Assembly (NCBI GenBank): GCA_003247575.1
Contig: QJZC01000010.1
Coordinates: 97,597 to 161,596, forward strand
Direction: 5' to 3'
From: Pseudomonadota bacterium
GTDB taxonomy: Bacteria; Myxococcota_A; UBA9160; SZUA-336
DNA: 64,000 nt
Below are positions 45,437 through 54,383 of this stretch, in pieces (the stretch's first letter is position 1; each line of letters opens with the position of its first letter). A program made the position numbers and the translations under genes. Below the pieces are notes generated by a model. The model was given only the letters and a program-made list of their open reading frames with translations, made no database searches and was not told the origin of the DNA.

Positions 45437-46204
45437 CTACTCCGTGCGGATGGAGGCGCGCAGGATCTCGAGTGGCTCGCTCGGCGGGCCCTGCGGCGAT
45501 CCCTTCGCCTCGAGTGCCTTGAGCGTGTCCTTGCCCGAGCGCATGCGGCCGAAGATGGTGTGCTTGCCATCGAGGTAGGGCGTTGGGACGAAGGTGATGA
45601 AGAACTGGCTTCCGTCCGTGCCGGGGCCCGCGTTCGCCATGCTGAGAAGCCCGTCGCGATCGTGCCGCGTTCCCGGGTCGAACTCGCCGTCGTACTTGTA
45701 TCCCGGACCGCCGCGACCGCTCCCGGTCGGGTCACCGCCCTGGGCCATGAAGCCCGGGATCACGCGATGGAACGGCACCTTGTCGTAGAAGCCGAGCTGC
45801 GTGAGGTAGATGGTGCTCGAAACATGCATCGGCGCCACCTTCGGCAGCAGCTGGAAGACCATGTTCCCCTTGTTCGTCTGCAGCTCCCAGTAGTAGGTCG
45901 TGTTCTCCGAGAACTCGACCTGCGGGGGCTTGGGGAGCCCTTGCTTCCAGTTCGGGGCGTCGCGGTTGATGCTCTGCTTCTCGATGAAGCTGTCGATGGC
46001 GGCAATGGCGGAATCCACTTTGGGGGCCTCCTGTTGCGTCTTCTGGGCTGCGTTGTCCGTCGCGGTGTCCGCCACCGCGACGATGGGAAAAGAGGCAATC
46101 CCACACAATCCGAGGGCCGCGAGGGTGAAGCGGAGTCGGGGGAACCCTGAGTGGTTCGCAAGATCCTGCATGTTGCTGCTCGTGTGCCTGCGAGTTTGAG
46201 GCAT
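45437..46204 (-). CDS. Periplasmic cyclophilin-type peptidyl-prolyl isomerase
   Basis: A 255-residue secreted PPIase. A signal sequence (FTLAALGLCGIASFPIVAVA) is followed by a helical linker and the cyclophilin domain: FHRVIPGFMAQGGDPTG, GTDGSQFFIT, and KHTIFGRM. Catalytic Arg and Phe are in FHRV and QFFI. It assists folding of exported proteins. ATG 46204 has GGGAG 7 bases upstream but gives a long N-region; ATG 46171 is an alternative. Followed directly by hemH. Confidence 0.9.
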   Translation of the reverse strand: MPQTRRHTSSNMQDLANHSGFPRLRFTLAALGLCGIASFPIVAVADTATDNAAQKTQQEAPKVDSAIAAIDSFIEKQSINRDAPNWKQGLPKPPQVEFSENTTYYWELQTNKGNMVFQLLPKVAPMHVSSTIYLTQLGFYDKVPFHRVIPGFMAQGGDPTGSGRGGPGYKYDGEFDPGTRHDRDGLLSMANAGPGTDGSQFFITFVPTPYLDGKHTIFGRMRSGKDTLKALEAKGSPQGPPSEPLEILRASIRTE

Positions 46205-46271
46205 CCATCATCTCCCGGTTTCCGGAGGCATGCGCAGCGCTCCGGCAGTTTGCGATCTCCAGCGCGGCTCC

Positions 46272-46295
46272 ACCGGTCGCTCGCGGGCGACCGGT
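46272..46295. other. 9-bp perfect inverted repeat, 6-base loop
   Basis: ACCGGTCGC (46272-46280) and GCGACCGGT (46287-46295) flank TCGCGG. It lies between the lipoprotein stop and the cyclophilin start on the minus strand, about 68 bp before the cyclophilin start. It could end the upstream transcript or act in the cyclophilin leader. No T-run follows. Confidence 0.35.
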
Positions 46296-46440
46296 CCTGG
46301 GCCAGCAGTGGGTACAGCAGGATGAGCTACGAAGACTGTCCTGTCTATATCGGCAGCGCAGCGCAGCCGCGTGGAGCGAGGCCCCTGCGTGGGCCGTCCC
46401 CAGCGCTCTGGCGAACTCGGTCCCTCCCCCTGGGGTCTGG

Positions 46441-47052
46441 TCAGAAGATTCCCTTCTTGCGAGCGGTCTCGGCGGTTGCGCGCGACAGGTCCTCGACCAC
46501 CCCACGCACAACGCGGTCTCGGAGGGCGAACGGGGTGGCTGGGAGCAGGAACGCCTGGAACCAGGTCGTGACCGTCTCCTTGGAGCGAAACTGGCCCAGG
46601 ATCTCTCCCTCGGGCGACGTGAACGTCGTGCGCACGCTCAGGTTGTCGCGGCTGCGAGAGGGCAGCAACAGCCACGTCATGGCGCTCAGATAGGCGAATG
46701 CTGGACTTCCGACCACGTCGTCTTCGATCTGGATCGAAGCCTGCAGATCTGCGTTCGCCCCAGTGCCACGACGCACGTTCGTGAAGAGGCCGGAGTCGCG
46801 GTATGCGTCCACGGTGGCCCGGATCCAGGCCTCGCGCAGGTTGGCGGGTAGTTCTCGATCCTCTCCGTTCACCTTTCGCTTCACGCGCACGAGGACGGCG
46901 ATGGACGGCCCGTTCTGGTCTTCCTCCGCTGCTGTGACGGGCGTCAGGCCGCCACCGCGGGCCAGCGCCCCGGATCGATAGGCGATGCAGGCCGTGCAGA
47001 GCTGGGCCACGGCGAGCAGCACGAGCGTGCGATGGAGCAATCCAGACGACAT
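46441..47052 (-). CDS. Predicted lipoprotein of unknown function
   Basis: A 203-residue protein with signal LVLLAVAQLCTAC (lipobox, lipid Cys at residue 22). The mature part contains VLVRVKRKVNGEDRELP, a central hydrophobic stretch YLSAMTWLLLPS and a conserved-looking TTWFQAFLLPATPF. This recalls a group of periplasmic lipoproteins with a DUF799/CsgG-like strand order, but I do not assign a family. ATG 47052. It is divergent from tsf. Confidence 0.68.
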   Translation of the reverse strand: MSSGLLHRTLVLLAVAQLCTACIAYRSGALARGGGLTPVTAAEEDQNGPSIAVLVRVKRKVNGEDRELPANLREAWIRATVDAYRDSGLFTNVRRGTGANADLQASIQIEDDVVGSPAFAYLSAMTWLLLPSRSRDNLSVRTTFTSPEGEILGQFRSKETVTTWFQAFLLPATPFALRDRVVRGVVEDLSRATAETARKKGIF

Positions 47053-47387
47053 GGGGCTTCATTCATACCCGGACGGAAGCCGGAGTCAACGCATCTGCTG
47101 GAAATCCGCGAGCGACCTTCTCGTCGGGTGCGCGGGCATAGAGTCCGGGCACATCGGCCGCACCTCTAGTATTGGCGCCCCAATTGGTCAATATTACCGG
47201 CGCCTACCAGCTCCGGCAGCATTCGAGAGCGGGCGTCGTTCGAGAGCGGGTGCGGCGGAGCGCTATCAAAGTGCTATCGGAGCGGTATCGGGGAGCGGTA
47301 TCGAAGCGGTATCGATGTTGATGGAACCAACCAGACCAGGTCCGGCTGCGGTCGAGGTCGGCGATGGTCGGGAACGGAGAGTGAAGA
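47053..47387. other. Intergenic region upstream of tsf with phased repeats
   Basis: 335 bp without a gene. A 17-bp near-duplication (TTCGAGAGCGGG core, 47222-47238 and 47239-47255) is followed by a five-copy 11-bp tandem array (47260-47316) that ends 71 bp before tsf. The rest shows nothing recognisable; no rpsB is present. Confidence 0.5.
47260..47316 (+). repeat. 11-bp tandem repeat, five copies, upstream of tsf
   Basis: Units GCGCTATCAAA, GTGCTATCGGA, GCGGTATCGGGGA, GCGGTATCGAA and GCGGTATCGAT run head to tail. Four are 11 bp and one is 13 bp, so cores face nearly the same side of the helix. This may be a direct-repeat operator or a slipped-strand expansion. It is not coding in any supported frame. 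Confidence 0.7.
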
Positions 47388-48185
47388 ATGGCGATTAGCG
47401 CCAAAGACGTCGCCGGGCTGCGCCAACGCACCGGCGTCGGGATGATGGACTGTAAGCGAGCGCTCGAAGAGACCAATGGTGACGTGGAGGCCGCGGTGGA
47501 GCTTCTGCGCAAGCGGCTCAAGGGCAAGATGGACGAGCGTACGGATCGCGCGGCCGGAGAGGGCGTGATCGCCGTGGCGCGCTCGGGCCAGGGCGCGGTC
47601 ATGATCGAGCTGCGCAGCGAGACCGACTTCGCCGCGCGCAACGACTCGTTCCTCGAGGCGGCGCGGAAGATCGCCGAGCTCGCGCTGCAGCAACCGGAAG
47701 GCGACATTCAGGCGACGCCCGAGATCACTGCCCTGATCGATGAGCTGCGCATCACAATCAAGGAGAACATCTCGCTGGCGCGCGGCGTCAAGCTCGCTGG
47801 CTCCGTCGGCACGTACGAGCACCACAACCGACAGCTCGGCGCGCTGGTCAAGGCGGACGGCGACATTGGAGAGGAGCTCTTGAACGGCCTGTGCCAGCAC
47901 GTAACCGCGGCGACTCCTACGCCCTTGGCGGTGGACGAGGCCGGTCTCCCGAAGGAGCTCGTCGAGCAGCAGCGCACCGAAGCGATCGAGGAAGCGAAAG
48001 CGAGCGGAAAGCCCGCAGAGATCGCGGAGAAGATCGCCACCGGGAAGCTGCGCAAGTGGGTCGACGAGAACACGTTGCTGGGTCAGGTGTACCTGCGAGA
48101 GCTCGATGCCAAGAAGCCCGTAAGGGACTACATCCCGAAGGGGGCGAGCATCCGCGAGTTCGTCCGCTACACCGTAGGCGGTTGA
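47388..48185 (+). CDS. tsf: Translation elongation factor Ts, divergent short form
   Basis: Nucleotide-exchange factor for EF-Tu; 265 residues. The N-terminal module LRQRTGVGMMDCKRALEETNGD is canonical and followed by the core strand VMIELRSETDFAARNDSF. The linker that usually reads like KAGRxAAEG is instead LKGKMDERTDRAAGEG, a form I associate with Planctomycetes-like EF-Ts. rpsB, its near-universal upstream partner, is absent here; a lipoprotein gene on the other strand replaces it. It may be a relocated sole copy or a second paralogue. A GC hairpin follows 14 bp after the stop. Confidence 0.92.
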   Translation: MAISAKDVAGLRQRTGVGMMDCKRALEETNGDVEAAVELLRKRLKGKMDERTDRAAGEGVIAVARSGQGAVMIELRSETDFAARNDSFLEAARKIAELALQQPEGDIQATPEITALIDELRITIKENISLARGVKLAGSVGTYEHHNRQLGALVKADGDIGEELLNGLCQHVTAATPTPLAVDEAGLPKELVEQQRTEAIEEAKASGKPAEIAEKIATGKLRKWVDENTLLGQVYLRELDAKKPVRDYIPKGASIREFVRYTVGG

Positions 48186-48198
48186 CCGTAGCTCGGCC

Positions 48199-48240
48199 GC
48201 GCCTCCCCCAGCTGCGAGGGCTGCGCCTCGGGGGAGGCGC
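48199..48240 (+). terminator. GC-rich hairpin after tsf
   Basis: Arms GCGCCTCCCCC (48199-48209) and GGGGGAGGCGC (48230-48240) pair perfectly over 11 bp, with a further GAGG/CCTC inner stem. It starts 14 bp after the tsf stop and ends 20 bp before the HtrA start. No T-run follows, so it may attenuate rather than fully stop transcription. Confidence 0.55.
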
Positions 48241-48259
48241 AAAGGCTCTGCTTGCGATC

Positions 48260-51142
48260 GTGAGCGTGCTCCTGAGGCGGGTTGCCTTCACCGTGCTCGC
48301 GCTCGGCGTGTTCCTGCCAGGTGTGGTGCGTGCCCAGCCGAAAGCAGGTAGCGACTGGGCAAAGACGCTCGAACGCGTGGCCCCCGCAGTCGTCACCCTG
48401 CGCATCAGCATGCCGCGCTCCTTCGATGATCAGGAGGCGGGCTACCAGACGGCGACCGGATTCGTGGTGGATGCCGAGCGCGGGCTGATTCTGACGAACC
48501 GGCACGTGGTCACACCCGGACCCGTGGTTGCCGAGGCGATCTTCCTCGACAACGAGGAGGTGCCGGTGCGCGTCGTGTACCGCGATCCAGTGCACGACTT
48601 CGGCTTGTTCTCTTTCGACCCGAAGGCGCTGCGCTTCATGCCGCTTGTCGCGCTGCCTCTCTCGCCAGAGCGCGCGCGTGTCGGCACCGAGATTCGCGTG
48701 CTCGGAAACGACGCGGGCGAGAAGCTCTCGATTCTGGCCGGAACCCTGGCGCGACTGGATCGCCAGGCACCTCCCTATGGACGTTCGAGCTACAACGACT
48801 TCAACACCTTCTACTTTCAAGCCGCATCGGGAACCTCCGGCGGATCTTCGGGCGCCCCGGTGATCGACATCGAGGGTCGCGTGCTCGCTCTCAATGCGGG
48901 TGCCAACCGCGATGCGGCGTCGAGCTTTTTTCTGCCGCTCGATCGCGTGGTGCGCGCGCTCGAGCGCGTGCGCAGGCGAGAGCCCGTGCCACGCGGAACT
49001 CTTCAGGTCGTGTTCGAGCATCGTCCCTACGACGAGCTGCGTCGGCTCGGTCTCCGTGACGAGACCGAGGCGCGCGTGCGCGAGCACTTCCCGAATGGAG
49101 ATGGTCTGCTGGTGGTCGACGAGGTGATCCCCGGTGGGCCCGCTGGGGATGCGCTCGAGCCAGGCGACGTGCTGCTCCGGGTCGCGGGCGAGTGGCTGGA
49201 TGCCTTCGTACCGCTGGAGCAGCGTCTCGATGATCGCGTCGGGACCACGCTCGAGCTCGAGCTGGAGCGTGGGGGGCAGCCGCTCCGGGTCGAGCTCTCC
49301 GTGTCCGACCTGCACGCGCTCACCCCGTCCGCCCTGCTGGAGGCCGGAGGGGGAGTTTTGAATCCGCTCTCCTACCAGATGGCACGCAACTACGCGCTGC
49401 CGGTCAGGGGTGTGTTTCTGGCGCAGTCCGGCTATGCGATGCGGCGCGCAGGGGTTCCGACCCGCGCCGTGATCACCGAGCTCGCAGAGAATCCGATCGA
49501 TTCGCTCGATGACTTCGAACGTACCTGGGCGGCGCTTCCCCACGGTCGGCGGGTTCCGGTGCGGTACTTCAACCTTCAGAACCCGCGGCTCGACCGCGTG
49601 GCCGTGGTCGAGATCGACCGAAAGTGGTTTCCGCTGCGTCGCTGCGACGCCGACCCTCCCGAGGGCTGGAGCTGCAGGGACGGAGCTGAGCCTCCCGAGG
49701 CGGCTCCGGCACCCGCGCGGACGGCACGGATTCCAAGCGTTCGCGGCAAGCCGCTGCGCGCGCTCGCCCCCTCCCTCGTGTCCGTGTCCTTCGATATTCC
49801 CTATCCGGTCGACGGAGTGCACGGCCTGCAGTTCCGGGGAGCGGGCTTGATCGTCGACCGCGAACGGGGCTGGGTAGTGGTCGATCGCGAGACCGTTCCC
49901 ATATCTCTCGGCGATATCCAGATCACCTTCGCGGCCTCGGTTCGGGTGCCCGGTGAGCTCGTCTATCTGCATCCCGAGCACAATCTCGCGTTGCTCCGCT
50001 ATGACCCCGCAGCCATCGGCACGACTCCCGTGGAGAGCGCGCAGCTCGACGCGGAACCGCTCGCGGTGGGGGATGACGTGTGGCTCGTGGGTTTGAGCGC
50101 GCGCGAGCAGCTCTTGTCGCGAGAGACGGAGGTCGCCCGGATCGAGCCTCTCGAGCTCCCGCTCCTGCGCACGCCGCGCTTTCGCGAGACCAATCTCGAG
50201 GTCATCTCGCTGGCGGACACCATCCCGACCATCGGCGGGGTGCTCGCAGACGGCCGCGGTCGCGTGCGAGCGCTCTGGGCCTCGTTCTCGACGGGCAGTG
50301 GTAAGAATACGGAGACGTTCGTACGCGGAATACCGATCGAGCGCGTTGCAGAGCTGGTGGAGCCCCTGCGCGAGCGCGGGTCCGTCGGCTGGCGCTCGCT
50401 CGGCGTCGAGTGGCGGGCGTTGTCGCTCTCCGAAGCGAGCGATCGCGGGCTGTCGGACTCGCTGGCGGCGGCGTTCTCTCGGGCGGGTGGTGCGCGGCCG
50501 CAGGTTCTGAGCGTCGAGGGTCTCGAGGCAGGGAGCCCGGCAGCTCGGCTGCTGCGTGAGGGCGATCTCCTGTTGCGAGTCGAGGGCCAGCTCATCCAGC
50601 GCTTTGCAGGCGTGGAGCGAGCTGCCCAGCGCGAGCGCGTGCGTCTGGAGCTTCTGCGCGGGGGGGAACCCTATGAGGTCGAGGTCGACACGCGGGAGCT
50701 CACGGGTGAGGGGACCGAGCGAGCGATCCTGTGGGCAGGTGCGGTGCTGCAGAGTACTCCGCGCGCGATCGCGCTGCAGCGGGGACTCGAGCGGGAGGGG
50801 GTCTACGTCTCCTTCTACTTCTATGGTTCGCCCGCGAACCGCTACGGACTGCGCCCCACGCGCCGCATTTTCGCCGTGAACGGAGTGCCGACGCCGGATC
50901 TCGACGCGTTTCTCGCCGCGATCCAAGGGCAGGCGGATTCCGACGCGGTTCGTCTCCAGGTCGTCGACCTGGAAGGGCGCAGGAGTGCGCTCACCTTGAA
51001 GGTCGATCTGCGCTACTGGCCGACCGGTGTCGTCGAGCGCGGAGACTCCGGCTGGAGGCGGGTGAGCTCATCGAACTGGGAACGGGCACTGGCCGCCGAA
51101 CCCCGGGCGACCCCGTTCGTGAGAAGCTCGCTCCGCCGATGA
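48260..51142 (+). CDS. Tandem HtrA-type serine protease with a degenerate second protease domain and PDZ modules
   Basis: A 960-residue secreted protein. A signal sequence (VAFTVLALGVFLPGVVRA) is followed by a trypsin-like domain with triad H82 (TNRHVV), D113 (VHDFGLF) and S197 (GSSGAP), then PDZ segments (VIPGGPAGDALEPGDVLL). A second protease-like domain (about 500-690) has lost its triad: DRETVPIS, HNLALLRYD and IPTIGGVLAD. More PDZ segments follow (GLEAGSPAARLLREGDLL). This layout matches Deg7/Nma111-type proteases. GTG 48260, after the tsf hairpin, is preferred; TTG 48182 is possible. truD overlaps its stop. Confidence 0.85.
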   Translation: MSVLLRRVAFTVLALGVFLPGVVRAQPKAGSDWAKTLERVAPAVVTLRISMPRSFDDQEAGYQTATGFVVDAERGLILTNRHVVTPGPVVAEAIFLDNEEVPVRVVYRDPVHDFGLFSFDPKALRFMPLVALPLSPERARVGTEIRVLGNDAGEKLSILAGTLARLDRQAPPYGRSSYNDFNTFYFQAASGTSGGSSGAPVIDIEGRVLALNAGANRDAASSFFLPLDRVVRALERVRRREPVPRGTLQVVFEHRPYDELRRLGLRDETEARVREHFPNGDGLLVVDEVIPGGPAGDALEPGDVLLRVAGEWLDAFVPLEQRLDDRVGTTLELELERGGQPLRVELSVSDLHALTPSALLEAGGGVLNPLSYQMARNYALPVRGVFLAQSGYAMRRAGVPTRAVITELAENPIDSLDDFERTWAALPHGRRVPVRYFNLQNPRLDRVAVVEIDRKWFPLRRCDADPPEGWSCRDGAEPPEAAPAPARTARIPSVRGKPLRALAPSLVSVSFDIPYPVDGVHGLQFRGAGLIVDRERGWVVVDRETVPISLGDIQITFAASVRVPGELVYLHPEHNLALLRYDPAAIGTTPVESAQLDAEPLAVGDDVWLVGLSAREQLLSRETEVARIEPLELPLLRTPRFRETNLEVISLADTIPTIGGVLADGRGRVRALWASFSTGSGKNTETFVRGIPIERVAELVEPLRERGSVGWRSLGVEWRALSLSEASDRGLSDSLAAAFSRAGGARPQVLSVEGLEAGSPAARLLREGDLLLRVEGQLIQRFAGVERAAQRERVRLELLRGGEPYEVEVDTRELTGEGTERAILWAGAVLQSTPRAIALQRGLEREGVYVSFYFYGSPANRYGLRPTRRIFAVNGVPTPDLDAFLAAIQGQADSDAVRLQVVDLEGRRSALTLKVDLRYWPTGVVERGDSGWRRVSSSNWERALAAEPRATPFVRSSLRR

Positions 51143-52380
51143 CGAACATTCCCAGAGCCGGGTCCACCGAGTCTGCGGACCCTACCGAGCGAGCCGAGGA
51201 CGCGCGTGGCGCAGAGCCGCGAGCGCTGCCCAGGCTGCTGGACGGCCCCGAGCACTTCGCGGTCGACGAGCTCCTCGCCTATGCGCTCTGCGGCAGCGGA
51301 GAGCACCTCTACGTGCAGGTCGAGAAGTGCGACCTGACGACCGACATGCTCGTGGCTGCGCTGGCGAAGGCTGCAGGGTGCTCTCCCCGCTCGGTTGGAT
51401 TCGCCGGGCGCAAGGATCGACGCGCGGTGACTCGGCAGTGGCTCAGTCTGGCAGGGTGTAGAGAGGAGTCTCTGGTATCGCTCGAAGAGCGCACTGGCGG
51501 GCGCGCGCGCGTGGTCGCAACGACGCGGCACCGAAACAAGCTGCGGCTCGGGCATCTGCGCGGCAACCGGTTTCGCTTGCAGCTCGCCGTGGCAGACACG
51601 ACCGACATGCTGGGTGAGCTGGAGTCCCGCCTGGCAGAGTTCGAGCGCTGCGGTCTTCCAAACCGTTTCGGCAGCCAGCGCTTCGGTCGCCACGGCAGCA
51701 CACTGCGCATCGCGCAGGCCGTGGCGAACCGCCAGCCGCTCGAGGCGGTCCGCTGGCTGATCGATCCAACGGGTCGGTGGAAGCCGAGCGAGCCGCTTCC
51801 TCCCGGTCGCCGGCGCGGGCTCGAGGGCCGCGTACGCGCCTCGCTCGAGCGTGCCCCGACGGATGGCGAAGCCGCGCTACGGGCTGCGGGCAGAAGCTTC
51901 CATCTGCTGGTTTCGAGCGCGGCGCAGGCCGCGATCTTCAACGCCGTGTTGGAAGCGCGCAGTGCCGAGGGATGGTTGCACACGGCGCGCGAGGGAGACG
52001 TTGCGCGCAAGCGCGGAGCAGGCGCCTTCGTCTGCCGCGAGCCGGACCTCGCGGACATCAATCGCCGCGCGGCGCCCGGTGTGCTCGAGGTCGTGATGAC
52101 CGGACCTCTGCCGGGGACGCAGCGGCTCAGCCCCGGTGCAGCGATGCTCGAGGTGGAGCGCGCGTGGTCGAGCAGCACTGGGGTCTCGTGGGACTGGTTC
52201 GCACACGGTGGGCCACTCGAGAGCCCGGGAGAGCGGCGTGGGCTCGTCGAGGTCTTCCTCGAACCGCCGCGCATCGAGCGCACCCGGCCCGGCGTCGCCA
52301 CGCTCGAGGTTGCACTGCCGGCAGGCTGTTATGCCACCGAGCTGTTGCGCTCGCTCGGAGTGAGGTTGCCGAGGCGCTAG
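51139..52380 (+). CDS. truD: tRNA pseudouridine-13 synthase
   Basis: Converts U13 of tRNA to pseudouridine; cytosolic, 413 residues. The catalytic aspartate is D93 in GFAGRKDRRAVTRQW, and PNRFGSQRFGRHG is the second TruD motif. The family's inserted domain lies between them and the C-terminus. Residues 1-30 are a non-conserved extension. ATG 51139 overlaps the HtrA stop (ATGA), so it is translationally coupled to a protease gene. Confidence 0.93.
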   Translation: MTNIPRAGSTESADPTERAEDARGAEPRALPRLLDGPEHFAVDELLAYALCGSGEHLYVQVEKCDLTTDMLVAALAKAAGCSPRSVGFAGRKDRRAVTRQWLSLAGCREESLVSLEERTGGRARVVATTRHRNKLRLGHLRGNRFRLQLAVADTTDMLGELESRLAEFERCGLPNRFGSQRFGRHGSTLRIAQAVANRQPLEAVRWLIDPTGRWKPSEPLPPGRRRGLEGRVRASLERAPTDGEAALRAAGRSFHLLVSSAAQAAIFNAVLEARSAEGWLHTAREGDVARKRGAGAFVCREPDLADINRRAAPGVLEVVMTGPLPGTQRLSPGAAMLEVERAWSSSTGVSWDWFAHGGPLESPGERRGLVEVFLEPPRIERTRPGVATLEVALPAGCYATELLRSLGVRLPRR

Positions 52381-52431
52381 TGCACGCTCGGGGTTGAGGA
52401 GCATGAGCGGCCCGTTCGCTATGCTGCTCGC

Positions 52432-53244
52432 GTGACGCTCGAAGAGTATTGCCGTGGGATCCTCGAAGACGGAACGCTTGCCGCCAAGCTGACCCCGCCG
52501 CCTGAGCGGCTGCCGGATGTCGCAGGGCGCAAGCCGATCTCGATCGACCAGCCTGTGCGCGCTGCTGGGCTCGAGCTGGCTAGCGGCGCGGGTCGGCTCC
52601 CGCCCGTGCGGAAGCTCGGTGATCCCGAGGCCGCTGCCGTATGCCTCGCGCGCTTTGCTCACCACGAGCTGATGGCGGTCGAGCTCTTCGCGTGGGCCAT
52701 TCTGCGCTGGCCCGAGGCGCCAGACGTCCTGAAACGCGGCTGGCTCCACACGCTGGCCGATGAGCAACGGCACTTCCGCCTGTACGAGCAGCGGCTCTGG
52801 GCGCTGGGGTCGTCGTTCGAGGCCCACCCGTGCTCCGACTACTTCTGGCGCCATGCGGGGGCGATCGCGGACTCGCCGCACGGACCACGGGCCTTTCTGT
52901 GTGCCATGGGCTTGACCCTGGAGCAAGCCAACCTCGACTTCTCGGCCCACTATGCGGAAGCGTTCCGCGTCGTCGGAGACGTCGAGAGCGCCGAGGTGTG
53001 CGACGTGGTGCACCGCGACGAGATCGGCCACGTAGGCCAGGCGGCGATCTGGCTGCGGCAGCTCGCACCGGAGTCGTCACAGCTCGACGCGTACAATCGG
53101 GCGGTTCCTGCCCCCTTCTCGGCGGCGCGAGCGAAGGGTCGCAAGTTTCTCGAGGCTCCGAGGCTGGAGGCCGGTCTGCTGCCGGACTTCATCCAGTTCG
53201 TGCGCGAGGCGCGTCCTGAGTCGGGTTCCCTTTCGAGCTCCTGA
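52432..53244 (+). CDS. DUF455 ferritin-like protein
   Basis: A 270-residue all-helical protein. Di-iron-like ligands are spaced as in ferritin-like enzymes: HHELMAVELF, ADEQRHF (ExxH), LEQANLDF and DEIGHV (ExxH). DUF455 proteins are thought to be diiron oxygenases, with MiaE-like relatives, but substrates are mostly unknown. GTG 52432. Its TGA shares one base with the ATG of the next gene (TGATG, 53242-53246), so the two are made together. Confidence 0.82.
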   Translation: MTLEEYCRGILEDGTLAAKLTPPPERLPDVAGRKPISIDQPVRAAGLELASGAGRLPPVRKLGDPEAAAVCLARFAHHELMAVELFAWAILRWPEAPDVLKRGWLHTLADEQRHFRLYEQRLWALGSSFEAHPCSDYFWRHAGAIADSPHGPRAFLCAMGLTLEQANLDFSAHYAEAFRVVGDVESAEVCDVVHRDEIGHVGQAAIWLRQLAPESSQLDAYNRAVPAPFSAARAKGRKFLEAPRLEAGLLPDFIQFVREARPESGSLSSS

Positions 53245-54383
53245 TGCCTCCCGTGGCGCTCCCCAACCTCGGAGCCGAGGAGCCCGAGGCACCCAGCGCA
53301 GCCACGCGGTCGGCGCTCCTTCCTCTCGCAGAGCTGTTTCGCGCACAGATCGAGCGCGACGTTCCGATCTTCGAGTGGCTGCCCCGTGCGAACGAGTGTG
53401 TGGCCTGGTTGAATTCGGAGTCCGCGGAGTCGAGGGCTCGCGAGCTGAGGCGACCGCTGTTTGGGGCGACAGCGAGGGTGGTCGCGCGTTGCCACGACAA
53501 AGCCTTTGCGCAGTGGGTGGCGGCGCGCGAGAGCCTCGTGCCCGCCCCCTTGCGCGGTCTCTGTCGGGCCTTCGCTCCGGCGGACCTGGCTCCGGGGGCG
53601 GCGGAGTCCCGCGCGCTGGACGTACTGGCGGGTCTTCTGCGCGACTGTCCGAGCGAGCTCGGGCTCACGTTGAAGCCGCGCATGGGGACCAGCGGCCGCG
53701 GCCGGGTTGCGGTGAGATCCGAGGCAGATCTGACCACCGCGCGTGCCGCGTTCGCGCGGTTCCGGAGCACCGGAGGGTGCCTTGCGGAGCCGTGGCTGCA
53801 TCGCATGCGCGACCTGTCGGCCGTGCTGTTCGTGTCGCCCGCGCGCGAGGTGACTCTGATTGGGAGCGCCGAGCTTCTCGTGACTGCGTCCGGAGTGTAC
53901 CGCGGGCATCGTGGACAGCTCGATGCCCGTGGGCGCATGTCGTCGGGACTGCCGTTCGATGAGGCGCTGCGCGAAGCTGCGGTCGCGCTCGCTGTGAACG
54001 CCGCGCGTGAGGGGTACACTGGAGTGTGTGGAGTGGATGGGCTCGTCTTCGAGCATGAGGAACGTTCGCTGCTGCGGCCGGTGGTCGAGTTCAATGCGCG
54101 CTTTACTGTCGGGTTCGTAGTCGCAGCGGCCTTGCGAGAAAGCCTGCATCGCATCCGCGAGCAATCGTCGCTGCGCCCGGATCACGCGGTATGGTTCGAG
54201 TTCGAGCCCGCACCTCGCCAGGCGGCACCGCTCCCGGAAGCTGTGCTGAGTCTCGACTTGGGGGTGGCCGAAGCGACGCCGCGCCCCCCCGACGAGTCTG
54301 CTTGCGTGCGTACTCCTCGCATCCTGATCTCCGACGATCCAGGTCTGCTGGCGAACGGCGACCCGCTCGCTGCTGGCGAGTGA
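53244..54383 (+). CDS. ATP-grasp-like protein coupled to DUF455
   Basis: A 379-residue protein with an ATP-grasp layout. There is a lysine-containing glycine-rich segment GLTLKPRMGTSGRGRV (near 140), a GGCLAEPWLH hinge (near 175), and the metal loop RPVVEFNARFTVG (E...N, near 278). These resemble carboxylate-amine ligases. The C-terminal 90 residues are not conserved. ATG 53244 overlaps the DUF455 stop. Pairing a ligase with a putative diiron protein suggests a small-molecule or peptide modification pathway, but the product is not known. Confidence 0.75.
   Translation: MPPVALPNLGAEEPEAPSAATRSALLPLAELFRAQIERDVPIFEWLPRANECVAWLNSESAESRARELRRPLFGATARVVARCHDKAFAQWVAARESLVPAPLRGLCRAFAPADLAPGAAESRALDVLAGLLRDCPSELGLTLKPRMGTSGRGRVAVRSEADLTTARAAFARFRSTGGCLAEPWLHRMRDLSAVLFVSPAREVTLIGSAELLVTASGVYRGHRGQLDARGRMSSGLPFDEALREAAVALAVNAAREGYTGVCGVDGLVFEHEERSLLRPVVEFNARFTVGFVVAAALRESLHRIREQSSLRPDHAVWFEFEPAPRQAAPLPEAVLSLDLGVAEATPRPPDESACVRTPRILISDDPGLLANGDPLAAGE

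Noticed and set aside
48167..50926. 919-codon minus-strand open frame
   Set aside because: Antisense of the HtrA gene; composition (Arg/Gln/His-rich) is typical of a shadow frame.
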